Shown here in pieces: positions 1 through 7,160 of a stretch of 10,268 bases of DNA (positions are counted from its first letter, which is position 1; each line of letters begins with the position of its first letter). Made by a program: the position numbers and the translations under genes. The stretch comes from JAAGZL01 sp964628835 (GTDB taxonomy: Bacteria > Pseudomonadota > Gammaproteobacteria > Chromatiales > Chromatiaceae), in the NCBI GenBank assembly GCA_964628835.1, contig CAZVME010000096.1, forward strand, positions 1 to 10,268. Direction: 5' to 3'. The notes beneath the pieces were generated by a model. It had not been told where the DNA came from. It did not search any database and saw only the letters and a program-made list of their open reading frames with translations.

Positions 1-40
1 CTGTAACAGCGTCCGTTATCTACTTACAAAGAGAATCAAC

Positions 41-1393
41 ATGTCTGCGCCACAACCAGAAAAAGCAGAAATATCCAAAGAGGCTATAGCTCTCCGTGTG
101 CATCGGGAGCTGCATGAACGACCACCCCTGGACATACAGCTGCCCGCGCATATTCACCATGTGGCCTACCTGTTATCTGAACGCAAGGAGGATGGCCTGC
201 GGGCGCGGGTCCACATGGCGGAGCTGTTCCTGGCCCTGGGTATCAGCGACGACAAGGCGCGGCTCGGTGACCGGCATGCAGTGGGGGAAAAGATCTACAG
301 CAACGGCGACCTGCTGCGCATCACCTGGGAGCTACACTCAGAGTTTGTCAGTTACACCTTTACCCACATGGCGGCGGAACATCGCACCCTGGGTTTCGGT
401 CCCCTGCAGCTACCGGAACATCTGCCTGAAACCGAACCCGATTGGGAGCGGATTGTGGCGCTGGATATCCTGGTTACCGACTGGCCGCAGTTTCGAGTTA
501 CAGAGAGAAGCCACCTTTTCGGTAAAGATCGTCTCTATGGCAGCCAGATCCAGAACTACAAGGCTCAGGTGTGGACCACCTTTCAGCTCGACCATGCCGG
601 ATGGGAGCACTATCTGATTCTTGCCGGCGAACTCACGCCAGCGCAATTGGGGCGTCAGGTAAAACGGCTGGTTGAGTTGGAGAACTACTACCATCTGATC
701 CTGATGCCGCTGGAGTGCTTCCGACAACAGTCTACGGAGTTGCGCGATCTGGAGCTGGCATTTACCCAACACACCCAGGAGATGTTCCACGCCCTGGTGG
801 ACGCAGAGCCAGAGGAGGAGCGCCAATGGCTCAGCCGGCTGACTGAGCATAGTGGACGGGTCACCAGCCTTAAGGAGGCGATGCGTTATCGCATGGGCGC
901 TGCCGACTCCTATAATGTACAGTTTCATCGCATTCTGAAGGGGCTGGAGGAGCAGCGGTTGGAGGAGGGCAATCAGCCGCTTGGCGCCTTTCTCAGCGCC
1001 CGCACCGGGCCTGCCGTGCGCGGCTACAACAACTTCAATGAGCGTCTGGACTCCCTGTCGCGTGGACTGGACCGGGCCACAAATATGTTACGCACCCGTA
1101 CGGAGATGACGGTGCAGAAGCAGAACCTGGATCTGCTGGAGGGCATGGCCAAGCAGGGTCGTCAGCAACTCATGTTGCAGACGACCGTGGAGGGGCTATC
1201 GATCATTGTTCTCAGCTACTATCTCACCGGGCTGTTTGGCTATGGCATCAAGGCGTTGCTGAAGCTGGGTTGGCTGGTGGGTGAGGTGACGGTGTGGCAG
1301 GGTGCACTGCTACCGGTGGCCATAGGTATCGCCATAGGGGTTAGCTGGTTTGTGCATCGGAAGGTGCGTAGGCTGGATAAGAAGAAGGATTAG
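41..1393 (+). CDS. DUF3422 family membrane-anchored protein
   Basis: A 450-residue protein of the DUF3422 family, known as predicted membrane-anchored proteins with no established biochemical role. The N-terminal block with HRELHERPP (about residues 21-29) and the following HHVAYL segment are the family hallmark. A long soluble, helix-rich region fills most of the chain. The C terminus has two hydrophobic helices (about residues 386-405 and 421-438) followed by a basic lysine/arginine tail, so the bulk is probably cytoplasmic and tethered to the inner membrane. The ATG is preceded by AAAGAG at 28-33, seven bases upstream, which supports this start. The gene stands alone on the plus strand and converges on ubiB, with a strong hairpin between the two stops. 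The family call is confident; the function is unknown. Confidence 0.9.
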   Translation: MSAPQPEKAEISKEAIALRVHRELHERPPLDIQLPAHIHHVAYLLSERKEDGLRARVHMAELFLALGISDDKARLGDRHAVGEKIYSNGDLLRITWELHSEFVSYTFTHMAAEHRTLGFGPLQLPEHLPETEPDWERIVALDILVTDWPQFRVTERSHLFGKDRLYGSQIQNYKAQVWTTFQLDHAGWEHYLILAGELTPAQLGRQVKRLVELENYYHLILMPLECFRQQSTELRDLELAFTQHTQEMFHALVDAEPEEERQWLSRLTEHSGRVTSLKEAMRYRMGAADSYNVQFHRILKGLEEQRLEEGNQPLGAFLSARTGPAVRGYNNFNERLDSLSRGLDRATNMLRTRTEMTVQKQNLDLLEGMAKQGRQQLMLQTTVEGLSIIVLSYYLTGLFGYGIKALLKLGWLVGEVTVWQGALLPVAIGIAIGVSWFVHRKVRRLDKKKD

Positions 1394-1411
1394 TGACTGC
1401 GCAATCATTCA

Positions 1412-1485
1412 CCAGGGGTCGGAGTCGATTGCAGCAAATATGTGGTTATTCCCACAAGCGCATGGCAATCGACTCCGACCCCTGG
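1412..1485. repeat. Palindromic intergenic repeat, copy 1 (perfect 21-bp arms)
   Basis: The arms at 1412-1432 and 1465-1485 are perfect 21-base reverse complements (core GGGGTCGGAGTCGATTGC) around a 32-base loop. Inside the loop TGTGG (1441-1445) and CCACA (1452-1456) can form a second small hairpin. The element sits between the converging stops of the DUF3422 gene and ubiB, where it could act as a bidirectional transcription barrier. Neither side has a clear T-run, so a classical intrinsic terminator is not shown. Two diverged relatives occur at 4560-4628 and 5049-5118. I infer a REP-like or miniature mobile repeat family. Confidence 0.85.
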
Positions 1486-1494
1486 CTACATAAA

Positions 1495-3150
1495 TTAACT
1501 CTTGATCCAGGACTGGATAAGTATCACTCCCCCGAGGGATGACAGGCTGGCCCCGGCAATTACGGTGACGTTGGCCGGGAGCAGGATGCTTGGCCCCAGG
1601 GTCAATAGCATGGCGCCGGAGATAAGCATGGCGGCGCCACTGATGGTGGCTACCAGGGTGCGGTGGTTCTCTTTGGTCTCCTGGCGCAACTGCGTCAGCT
1701 CCTTGGACTTCAGCGTCAGCTCCAACCTCCCCTCAGATGCATCACGTAGCACCTTGTGCAGCAGGATAGGCATGTCAGCCGCATACTCGGTCATGATGGG
1801 CAGATTCTTTTTCAGCTTGCGGGCAAAGGCCTTGGGCCCCACCTGCTGCTCCATCCAGCGTTCCAGATAGGGCTTGGCAGTGGCCCACAGGTCCAGTTCC
1901 GGATAGAGCTGGCGTCCCAGTCCCTCGATGTAGAGCAGGGTCTTCTGCAGTAGCACCAGCTGGGGCTGTACCTCCATATCGAAGCGGCGTGCGGTCTGGA
2001 ACAGATTGAGTAGAAAGTGTCCGAAGGAGATCTCGCTCAGCGGCTTGTTGAAGATGGGCTCGCATACCGAGCGGATGGCGGTCTCGAACTCATCCACCCG
2101 GGTGCCGCTCGGAACCCATTCAGACTCCACATGCAGCTCGGCTACGCGTCGGTAGTCACGGTTGAAAAATGCCAGCAGATTCTCCGCCAGATAGCGCTGG
2201 TCGTCGGTGGTGAGAGAACCCACGATACCAAAATCCACTGCGATGTAGCGGCCACTGGGCTCCACAAAGATGTTGCCCGGATGCATGTCGGCGTGGAAGA
2301 AGTTGTCACGGAATACCTGGGTGAAGAATACCTCAACCCCCTGTTCCCCCAGCTTCTGCATACTGATGCCCTGGGCTTTCAGGGCCTCAATATTGCTGAT
2401 GGTGGTGCCGTGGATCCGTTCCATTACCAGCACGTTTCTGCTGGTGAGATCCCAATACACCTCGGGCACGAACAGGATGTCGCTGCCCTCCCAGTTGCGG
2501 CGCAGTTGCGCGGCGTTGGCCGCTTCCCGTTGCAGGTCCAGCTCATCCAGGATGGTCTTCTTGTAGTCTGCAACCACATCCAGCGGACGCAGGCGGCGCG
2601 CCTCCCCCCAGTAGCGGTTGGCCAGGTTGGCGATCAGTAGCAGCAGACCCACATCGCGCCGGATTACCCGTTCGATGTTTGGGCGCAGGACCTTCACCAC
2701 CACCTGTCTGCCATCCTTGAGGCGGGCGCTGTGCACTTGGGCCACCGAGGCCGAGGCGAGGGGGGTTTCGTCAAAATCGTCCAGCCGATCCTCGATGGGG
2801 CAGCCAAAGGCGCGCTCAATCTGAGCGCGGGCCTGGGTACCGGGGAAGGGGGGTACGGCATCCTGCAGCTTGGCGAATTCATCTGCGAACTCTAGGGGCA
2901 GCAGGTCGCGGCGAGTGGAGAGGATCTGGCCGAACTTTATAAATATGGGTCCCAGGTCTTCCAGCGCCTGGCGCATGCGCACCGGGTAAGAGGGCAGCTT
3001 GTTGCGGCGCAGCCAGTACCAGGGGGATAGATAGAGAATGAATCTAATGGGGCGAAACAGGTGCGCCTCCAGGATCACCTCGTCCAGACCGTGGCGCAGC
3101 AGCACCCGGTTAATATGGATGATGCGCCTGGCCTCGCCAAAACCGATCAT
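1495..3150 (-). CDS. ubiB: Ubiquinone biosynthesis atypical kinase/ATPase UbiB
   Basis: A 551-residue member of the ABC1/ADCK/UbiB protein-kinase-like family, needed for ubiquinone synthesis. UbiB has ATPase activity and is thought to help extract or deliver lipid quinone intermediates to the Ubi enzymes; it is not itself a hydroxylase. Visible motifs are the family KxGQ signature as KFGQ (residues 72-75), the alanine-rich loop SASVAQ (133-138), the nucleotide-binding lysine in VVVKVLRP (K153), the ExD motif in LDELD (around 203-205), HADMHPGN with the catalytic Asp and Asn (288, 293), and DFG (307-309). Two C-terminal hydrophobic helices (roughly 500-517 and 523-547) give the usual membrane anchor. 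The ATG overlaps the ubiJ stop as ATGA, and GGAGAG lies five bases upstream. It is the last gene of ubiE-ubiJ-ubiB. Confidence 0.97.
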   Translation of the reverse strand: MIGFGEARRIIHINRVLLRHGLDEVILEAHLFRPIRFILYLSPWYWLRRNKLPSYPVRMRQALEDLGPIFIKFGQILSTRRDLLPLEFADEFAKLQDAVPPFPGTQARAQIERAFGCPIEDRLDDFDETPLASASVAQVHSARLKDGRQVVVKVLRPNIERVIRRDVGLLLLIANLANRYWGEARRLRPLDVVADYKKTILDELDLQREAANAAQLRRNWEGSDILFVPEVYWDLTSRNVLVMERIHGTTISNIEALKAQGISMQKLGEQGVEVFFTQVFRDNFFHADMHPGNIFVEPSGRYIAVDFGIVGSLTTDDQRYLAENLLAFFNRDYRRVAELHVESEWVPSGTRVDEFETAIRSVCEPIFNKPLSEISFGHFLLNLFQTARRFDMEVQPQLVLLQKTLLYIEGLGRQLYPELDLWATAKPYLERWMEQQVGPKAFARKLKKNLPIMTEYAADMPILLHKVLRDASEGRLELTLKSKELTQLRQETKENHRTLVATISGAAMLISGAMLLTLGPSILLPANVTVIAGASLSSLGGVILIQSWIKS

Positions 3151-3767
3151 CTGGACTCTCCATCTGGATGGGTCAGCCCGTCAACCCGTTTCTGCAACTG
3201 CTCCAATCTCTGTTCCAGCTGCTCCACGCTGGAGCCGAAGCCCGCGATCTGATGCTGGGTGGGGAGCACGGCGGTCTCCTCCTGCATATACTCCCGCAGA
3301 TCCTGGTTCAGGGTATCTACTATGTGGTCGCGCCAGTAGCCGGCAAAATCGATCACTTTGCTCAGCTCACCCGCGATCATAGTGCCGGTGTATTGGGACA
3401 GAAAGATCTCCCAGTTGATCTCAACTCCGCGTAGGATGCGGCAAAACATTTGCGCCAGTTCTCCATCTCCGCTGACCCGCATATCGGCCGGTATCGGATC
3501 TGCCCCTGCCGGGACCGGGCGGCGTAGTTGGGTGATGGCCAGGGGGCTGCCCTGAAGCAGGCAGTCCGGCTCGCCTTCGTAGCTGCTCAGGAGTTGGATC
3601 ATCTCCGGCCCCGGGACCAGGTAGACGCTGCGACCGGCCCCCAACACCTCCAGGGCGATGATGCGACCATGCAGTTGGGCCATTTGTGCCCGGGCGTTTT
3701 GGTCCATGGAGAGGTGCTGATTTAGCGCCTGCTCCAGGCCGGCGTGGGCCAGATCTGAGATGGACAT
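3147..3767 (-). CDS. ubiJ: Ubiquinone biosynthesis accessory factor UbiJ (SCP2 domain)
   Basis: A 206-residue protein, close to the roughly 200 residues of E. coli UbiJ. The N-terminal two-thirds fits a sterol-carrier-protein-2 fold (about residues 15-115), used in UbiJ to bind the hydrophobic tail of ubiquinone intermediates. The C terminus has a short coiled coil rich in Glu, Gln and Leu (VEQLEQRLEQLQKRV, 181-195), which in the family contacts UbiK. It acts in the soluble Ubi complex. I chose the ATG at 3767 (MSISDLAHAG) because an upstream TTG at 3797 would run deep into ubiE. With this start ubiE's stop is one base away (TGATATG), and the ubiJ TGA overlaps the ubiB ATG, which suggests translational coupling. 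The Shine-Dalgarno is weak, consistent with coupling. Confidence 0.93.
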   Translation of the reverse strand: MSISDLAHAGLEQALNQHLSMDQNARAQMAQLHGRIIALEVLGAGRSVYLVPGPEMIQLLSSYEGEPDCLLQGSPLAITQLRRPVPAGADPIPADMRVSGDGELAQMFCRILRGVEINWEIFLSQYTGTMIAGELSKVIDFAGYWRDHIVDTLNQDLREYMQEETAVLPTQHQIAGFGSSVEQLEQRLEQLQKRVDGLTHPDGESR

Positions 3768-3768
3768 A

Positions 3769-4518
3769 TCAGATCTTATAGCCACGGTGTACGGCAACTA
3801 CTCCGCCGGTGAGGTTGTGATAGTCGCAGCGTTCAAAACCAGACTGCTGCATCATGTCGCGCAGGGTCTCCTGGTCCGGGTGCATGCGGATGGACTCGGC
3901 CAGATAGCGGTAGCTATCTTCGTCCTTGGTTACCAGCTTGCCGATCAGCGGCAGAAGTTTGAAGGAGTACGCGTCATAGGCCCACTTCAGGGGTTCAGCG
4001 CGGGGGTGGGAAAACTCCAGGATCAGGGCGCGTCCTCCCGGCCTCAGCACCCGGAACATCTCGTCCAGCGCCTTCTGTTTGTCGGTGACGTTGCGTAGGC
4101 CAAAGCCGATGGTGACGCAGTCGAAGCGACCGTCCTCAAACGGGATGGCCTCGGCGTTCACCTGTACATACTCCACATTGCCGATCAGCCCACGGTCGGC
4201 CATGCGCGTCCGCCCCTGGTCCAGCATGGCGGCGTTGATGTCAGTCATGGTCACCAGCCCTTCGGGCCCCACCAGACCGGAGTAGCGTGCTGCCAGATCA
4301 CCGGTGCCCGAGGCCAGATCCAGCACCTTGTGACCGGGCCTGAGTCCGGCCAGCTCCACCGCGTAGCGTTTCCACAGCCGGTGGATGCCAAACGACATCA
4401 GGTCGTTCATCAGGTCATATTTGGTGGCGACAGAGTCGAACACCGCGCGTACCCGCTTGGCCTTCTCCTCGGATTCGACCTGCTCGTAGCCGAAATGTGT
4501 GGTGCCCTTGTCGTTCAT
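3769..4518 (-). CDS. ubiE: Ubiquinone/menaquinone C-methyltransferase UbiE
   Basis: A 249-residue SAM-dependent methyltransferase that C-methylates 2-polyprenyl-6-methoxy-1,4-benzoquinol in ubiquinone synthesis (and demethylmenaquinol where menaquinone is made). It carries both family signatures: YDLMNDLMSFGIHRLWK (34-50) and RVLRPGGRALILEFS (146-160). The SAM-binding motif I is VLDLASGTGDL (65-75), with Ser where many homologues have Gly. GFGLRNVTD (138-146 region) is the conserved post-II stretch. The length matches E. coli UbiE (251). The ATG is supported by AAAAGG at 4526-4531, seven bases upstream. It is the first gene of a tight ubiE-ubiJ-ubiB group. The spacer before it contains palindrome copy 2 and a possible promoter. 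Confidence 0.97.
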   Translation of the reverse strand: MNDKGTTHFGYEQVESEEKAKRVRAVFDSVATKYDLMNDLMSFGIHRLWKRYAVELAGLRPGHKVLDLASGTGDLAARYSGLVGPEGLVTMTDINAAMLDQGRTRMADRGLIGNVEYVQVNAEAIPFEDGRFDCVTIGFGLRNVTDKQKALDEMFRVLRPGGRALILEFSHPRAEPLKWAYDAYSFKLLPLIGKLVTKDEDSYRYLAESIRMHPDQETLRDMMQQSGFERCDYHNLTGGVVAVHRGYKI

Positions 4519-4551
4519 GCCGAAACCTTTTGTGTGCCGGGTTGCGTTTTA

Positions 4552-4582
4552 ATTGTACTGGGGTCCGAATCGATCATGGCAA
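4552..4582 (-). promoter_or_regulatory. Possible sigma-70 promoter for ubiEJB
   Basis: On the minus strand TTGCCA (4577-4582) and TACAAT (4552-4557) each match the sigma-70 hexamers at five of six positions. The 19-base spacer is longer than the optimal 17. It lies 34 bases upstream of the ubiE start, and its -35 lies just inside palindrome copy 2. This is a suggestion only. Confidence 0.3.
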
Positions 4583-4628
4583 CCATGCATGTGTTGTCCA
4601 GGATATAGGGATGATCGACTCTGACCAC
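4560..4628. repeat. Palindromic intergenic repeat, copy 2
   Basis: The arms 4560-4577 and 4611-4628 pair at 15 of 18 positions around a 33-base loop. The left arm GGGGTCCGAATCGATCAT is recognisably the same sequence as copy 1, but has drifted. It fills much of the 122-base spacer between the DUF971 gene and ubiE. It may interrupt an ancestral operon or supply transcription signals. No target-site duplication was seen around this copy. Confidence 0.7.
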
Positions 4629-4640
4629 TGAGTATGTTTC

Positions 4641-5006
4641 CTAGTTATCTGCCTTGCGTTTATGTCCGGCCTTCTTCAGCGCCGCCAGGTAGCTCTTCCA
4701 GTTCTGCTGCTGGTTGCTGCCCAGATCATATAGTGTATCCCAGGAGTAGATGCCGGTGTTATGTCCATCGTCAAAATGGAGACACACCGCGTAGTTACCC
4801 ACCGGGGTGATCTGCTCGATGTTCACCTCTTCCTTGCCCAACTGCAGGGTCTCCTGACCGGGGCCGTGTCCCCGCACCTCGGCGGAGGGGGAGAATACCC
4901 GCAGATATTCACAGGAGAGATTGTATTGTTCTCCGTTATTAAAGGATATCTCCAGCACCCGTGAGTCGCGGTGCAGGTTCAGCTCTGTGGGCATCACTTT
5001 GGACAT
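4641..5006 (-). CDS. DUF971 family protein (GBBH-like N-terminal domain)
   Basis: A 121-residue soluble protein of the DUF971 family, a small domain also found at the N terminus of gamma-butyrobetaine hydroxylase. The typical features are an early beta-strand segment with LEISFNNGEQYNLSCEYLR (residues 18-36), the SPSAEVRGHGPGQ loop (39-51), and the C-terminal YSWDTLYDLG (88-97). No catalytic residues are evident and the precise role is not established; links to iron-sulfur or iron handling have been suggested for relatives. The ATG at 5006 has AGGAG at 5015-5019, eight bases upstream, a strong site. It sits between hslU and ubiE in the same direction, a neighbourhood I recall from other gammaproteobacteria, but here palindromic repeats lie on both sides. 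The lysine-rich tail (KKAGHKRKADN) is probably disordered. Confidence 0.9.
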   Translation of the reverse strand: MSKVMPTELNLHRDSRVLEISFNNGEQYNLSCEYLRVFSPSAEVRGHGPGQETLQLGKEEVNIEQITPVGNYAVCLHFDDGHNTGIYSWDTLYDLGSNQQQNWKSYLAALKKAGHKRKADN

Positions 5007-5010
5007 GTTC

Positions 5011-5127
5011 TGTACTCCTAAAAATTATATATAACTGGTTAGAAGCCCGAGGTCAGAGTCAATTGCGGCGTATATGTATGCACTGCTGCGCAATCTTATG
5101 GCAATTGACTTCGTCCCATGTACTCCT
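5011..5127. repeat. 9-bp direct repeat flanking palindrome copy 3
   Basis: TGTACTCCT occurs at 5011-5019 and again at 5119-5127. The second copy abuts the end of palindrome copy 3 exactly; the first is 29 bases from its other end. On the minus strand the first copy contains the AGGAG ribosome site of the DUF971 gene. It could be a target duplication from an insertion of 5020-5118, or a chance match of Shine-Dalgarno-like sequence. Confidence 0.35.
5049..5118. repeat. Palindromic intergenic repeat, copy 3
   Basis: The outer arms end in GGTCAGAGTCAATTGC (5051-5066) and GCAATTGACT (5101-5110). The inner ten bases pair perfectly and the outer part is degenerate; the loop is 34 bases. An alternative inner pairing ATTGCG (5062-5067) with CGCAAT (5089-5094) competes with it. 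It lies in the spacer between hslU and the DUF971 gene and shares arm sequence with copies 1 and 2. Confidence 0.7.
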
Positions 5128-5175
5128 GGAAAGCTGGTTGTCGTGTATGGCTGTATGCGGCGCTGCTGTTTGGCG

Positions 5176-6519
5176 CTATAGGATAAATCTGCTCAGATCC
5201 TCGTTGGCGGCGAGCTCGGCGATATTGTTATCCACATACTCGGCATCTATTGTAACCTCGGTGCCCGGTAGTTCGGATGCGGTGAAGGAGATCCCCTCCA
5301 GCAACCGCTCCATCACCGTATGCAGACGTCGTGCCCCGATATTTTCGGTGCTCTCGTTTACCTGCCAGGCGATCTCGGCCAGCCGGCGTACTCCATCCTC
5401 TGTGAAGTTAATCGTCACACTCTCGGTGGCCATCAGGGCCTGGTACTGATCGGTGAGGGAGGCGTCCGGTTCGGTGAGGATGCGCACGAAATCCTCGGTG
5501 GTAAGTGCATCCAGCTCCACCCGGATCGGCAGTCGGCCCTGGAGTTCCGGGATCAGGTCTGAGGGCTTGGCCAGGTGAAATGCGCCCGAGGCGATGAACA
5601 GGATGTGATCGGTCTTCACCATCCCCTGTTTGGTGGAGACGGTGCATCCCTCCACTAGCGGCAGCAGGTCGCGCTGTACCCCTTCGCGCGAGACATCGGG
5701 TCCGCCATATTCAGAGCGGCTGGCCACCTTGTCCATCTCATCCAGAAATACTATGCCGTTCTGCTCTACCATCTCCAGGGCGTTGAGCTTCAGGTCCTCA
5801 TCGTTGATGCGTTTGGCCGCCTCTTCATCCTGTAGGATCTTCAGGGCCTCTTGGATACGCAGCTTGCGTTTGCGGGTGTTGCCGCTGCCCATGTTCTGGA
5901 AGATGCCCTGGAGTTGATTGGTCATCTCCTCCATGCCGGGAGGGGCCATGATCTCCACCCCGAGGGTTGCGCCGGAGACCTCGATCTCGATCTCCTTGTC
6001 GTCCAGCTCCCCCTCGCGCAGTTTCTTGCGGAACTTCTGTCGGGTACTGGAGCCCTCAGGTTCGGATTGGTTGTCCTTGTCTTTGTCCCAACTGTTGTTG
6101 GCAGGCCCTGGCAGCAGGGCGTCGAGGACTCTCTCTTCCGCTGCATCTGCGGCCTTGTCCTTTACCTTCTCCAGCTCCTGCTCCCGCACCATCTTCATGG
6201 CGGAGTCGGCCAGATCGCGGATGATGGACTCCACATCCCTGCCTACATAGCCCACTTCGGTGAACTTGGTGGCCTCTACCTTCAGGAAGGGGGCGTTGGC
6301 CAGCTTGGCCAGGCGGCGCGCGATCTCGGTCTTGCCCACGCCGGTGGGGCCGATCATCAGGATGTTCTTGGGGGTGATCTCGTTACGCAGCTCTTCCGCT
6401 ACCTGGCTGCGACGCCAGCGGTTGCGCAGGGCGATGGCCACGGCGCGTTTGGCCGAGTCCTGGCCGATGATGTGCTTGTCCAGCTCGTGGACGATCTGTT
6501 GGGGGGTTATCTCAGACAT
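5176..6519 (-). CDS. hslU: HslUV protease ATPase subunit HslU
   Basis: A 447-residue AAA+ unfoldase (E. coli HslU has 443). It forms hexameric rings that unfold substrates and feed them to the HslV peptidase in the cytoplasm during heat shock. Walker A is GPTGVGKT (57-64), the pore loop GYVG (90-93), and Walker B IVFLDE (256-261). ASGAFH (310-315) is near sensor 1, an arginine finger is expected in LQGRLPIR (327-333), and sensor 2 is in GARRLH (395-400). The charged I-domain (about 110-245) is variable. The tail LSRFIL, which docks into HslV, is intact. I start at the ATG giving MSEITPQQIV because homologues begin there and it follows the hslV stop by one base. A longer frame to 6567 would overlap hslV by 47 bases. 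Confidence 0.97.
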   Translation of the reverse strand: MSEITPQQIVHELDKHIIGQDSAKRAVAIALRNRWRRSQVAEELRNEITPKNILMIGPTGVGKTEIARRLAKLANAPFLKVEATKFTEVGYVGRDVESIIRDLADSAMKMVREQELEKVKDKAADAAEERVLDALLPGPANNSWDKDKDNQSEPEGSSTRQKFRKKLREGELDDKEIEIEVSGATLGVEIMAPPGMEEMTNQLQGIFQNMGSGNTRKRKLRIQEALKILQDEEAAKRINDEDLKLNALEMVEQNGIVFLDEMDKVASRSEYGGPDVSREGVQRDLLPLVEGCTVSTKQGMVKTDHILFIASGAFHLAKPSDLIPELQGRLPIRVELDALTTEDFVRILTEPDASLTDQYQALMATESVTINFTEDGVRRLAEIAWQVNESTENIGARRLHTVMERLLEGISFTASELPGTEVTIDAEYVDNNIAELAANEDLSRFIL

Positions 6520-6520
6520 A

Positions 6521-7087
6521 TTATTCGCTGCTCTTTGATTCGCCGTCTGCTGCATCCAGCTCTTCAATTCTCAGATTGTGGTTGGTGTAGACGCAGATGT
6601 CGGCGGCAATGGAGAGACCCTGTTCCACGATCTCTCTGGCCTCCATCTCAGTGTTGTTCATCAGGGCTTGGGCTGCGGCCTGGGCGAAAGGGCCGCCGGA
6701 GCCGATGGCCATCAGGCTGTCCTCTGGTTCAATCACATCGCCGGTGCCGGTGATGATTAGGGATGCGTCCTTGTCCGCCACCACTAGCAGGGCCTCCAGG
6801 CGGCGCAGCATACGGTCGGTGCGCCAGTCTTTGGCCAGCTCCACCGCAGAGCGGGTGAGGTGACCGTGGTATTTCTCCAGCTTGGCCTCGAAGCGCTCAA
6901 ACAGGGTGAAGGCATCGGCGGTAGCCCCGGCAAATCCAGCCAGCACTTGGTCCTTATACAGACGCCGCACCTTGCGGGCATTGCCCTTCATCACGGTATT
7001 GCCCATGGATACCTGTCCGTCACCACCGATAACGACCTTGCCGTTACGGCGCACAGAGAGGATGGTTGTGCCTCTGATTGTTTCCAC
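6521..7087 (-). CDS. hslV: HslUV protease peptidase subunit HslV
   Basis: A 188-residue threonine peptidase, related to proteasome beta subunits, which forms a double hexamer gated by HslU. The catalytic Thr is Thr7 after a six-residue leader (METIRG), expected to be removed. Asp23 in GGDGQ and Lys39 in NARKVRR correspond to Asp17 and Lys33 of mature E. coli HslV. The GSGGPFAQAAA stretch is conserved. The start codon is GTG (7085-7087) with AAAGG six bases upstream (7094-7098); no ATG lies near. E. coli HslV begins almost at the Thr, so the short propeptide is a lineage difference seen in other proteobacteria. The C-terminal tail (ADGESKSSE) is an extension. A sigma-32 promoter lies just upstream. 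Confidence 0.97.
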   Translation of the reverse strand: METIRGTTILSVRRNGKVVIGGDGQVSMGNTVMKGNARKVRRLYKDQVLAGFAGATADAFTLFERFEAKLEKYHGHLTRSAVELAKDWRTDRMLRRLEALLVVADKDASLIITGTGDVIEPEDSLMAIGSGGPFAQAAAQALMNNTEMEAREIVEQGLSIAADICVYTNHNLRIEELDAADGESKSSE

Positions 7088-7131
7088 GCTAAGCCTTTGA
7101 TTTACGAAAACCAGTGATTGTACTCCATTCT

Positions 7132-7160
7132 AAATGGGGAAGCAGTGGGCTGTTTTCAAG
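7132..7160 (-). promoter_or_regulatory. Sigma-32 (heat-shock) promoter of hslVU
   Basis: On the minus strand CTTGAAA (7154-7160) is followed after exactly 14 bases by CCCCATTT (7132-7139). Both match the RpoH consensus CTTGAAA / CCCCATNT at every specified base, with an allowed spacer. The transcript would start about 7125, roughly 38 bases before the hslV GTG. hslVU is a known RpoH target in E. coli, so position and function agree. Confidence 0.85.

Noticed and set aside
410..928. A 172-codon minus-strand frame inside the DUF3422 gene
   Set aside because: Opposite a well-supported gene and without recognisable domains.
2017..2640. A 207-codon plus-strand frame opposite ubiB
   Set aside because: Antisense to the conserved kinase core of UbiB, with no family resemblance and no ribosome site.
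5024..5029. Perfect TATAAT on the minus strand upstream of the DUF971 gene
   Set aside because: No -35-like hexamer at 16-18 bases, and it lies in a simple TA-rich run, so a promoter is not supported.
5851..6753. A 300-codon open frame on the plus strand opposite hslU and the end of hslV
   Set aside because: It is exactly antisense to two clearly recognised genes, and its repetitive Leu/Gly/His-rich protein is what the complementary strand of GC-rich coding sequence gives.
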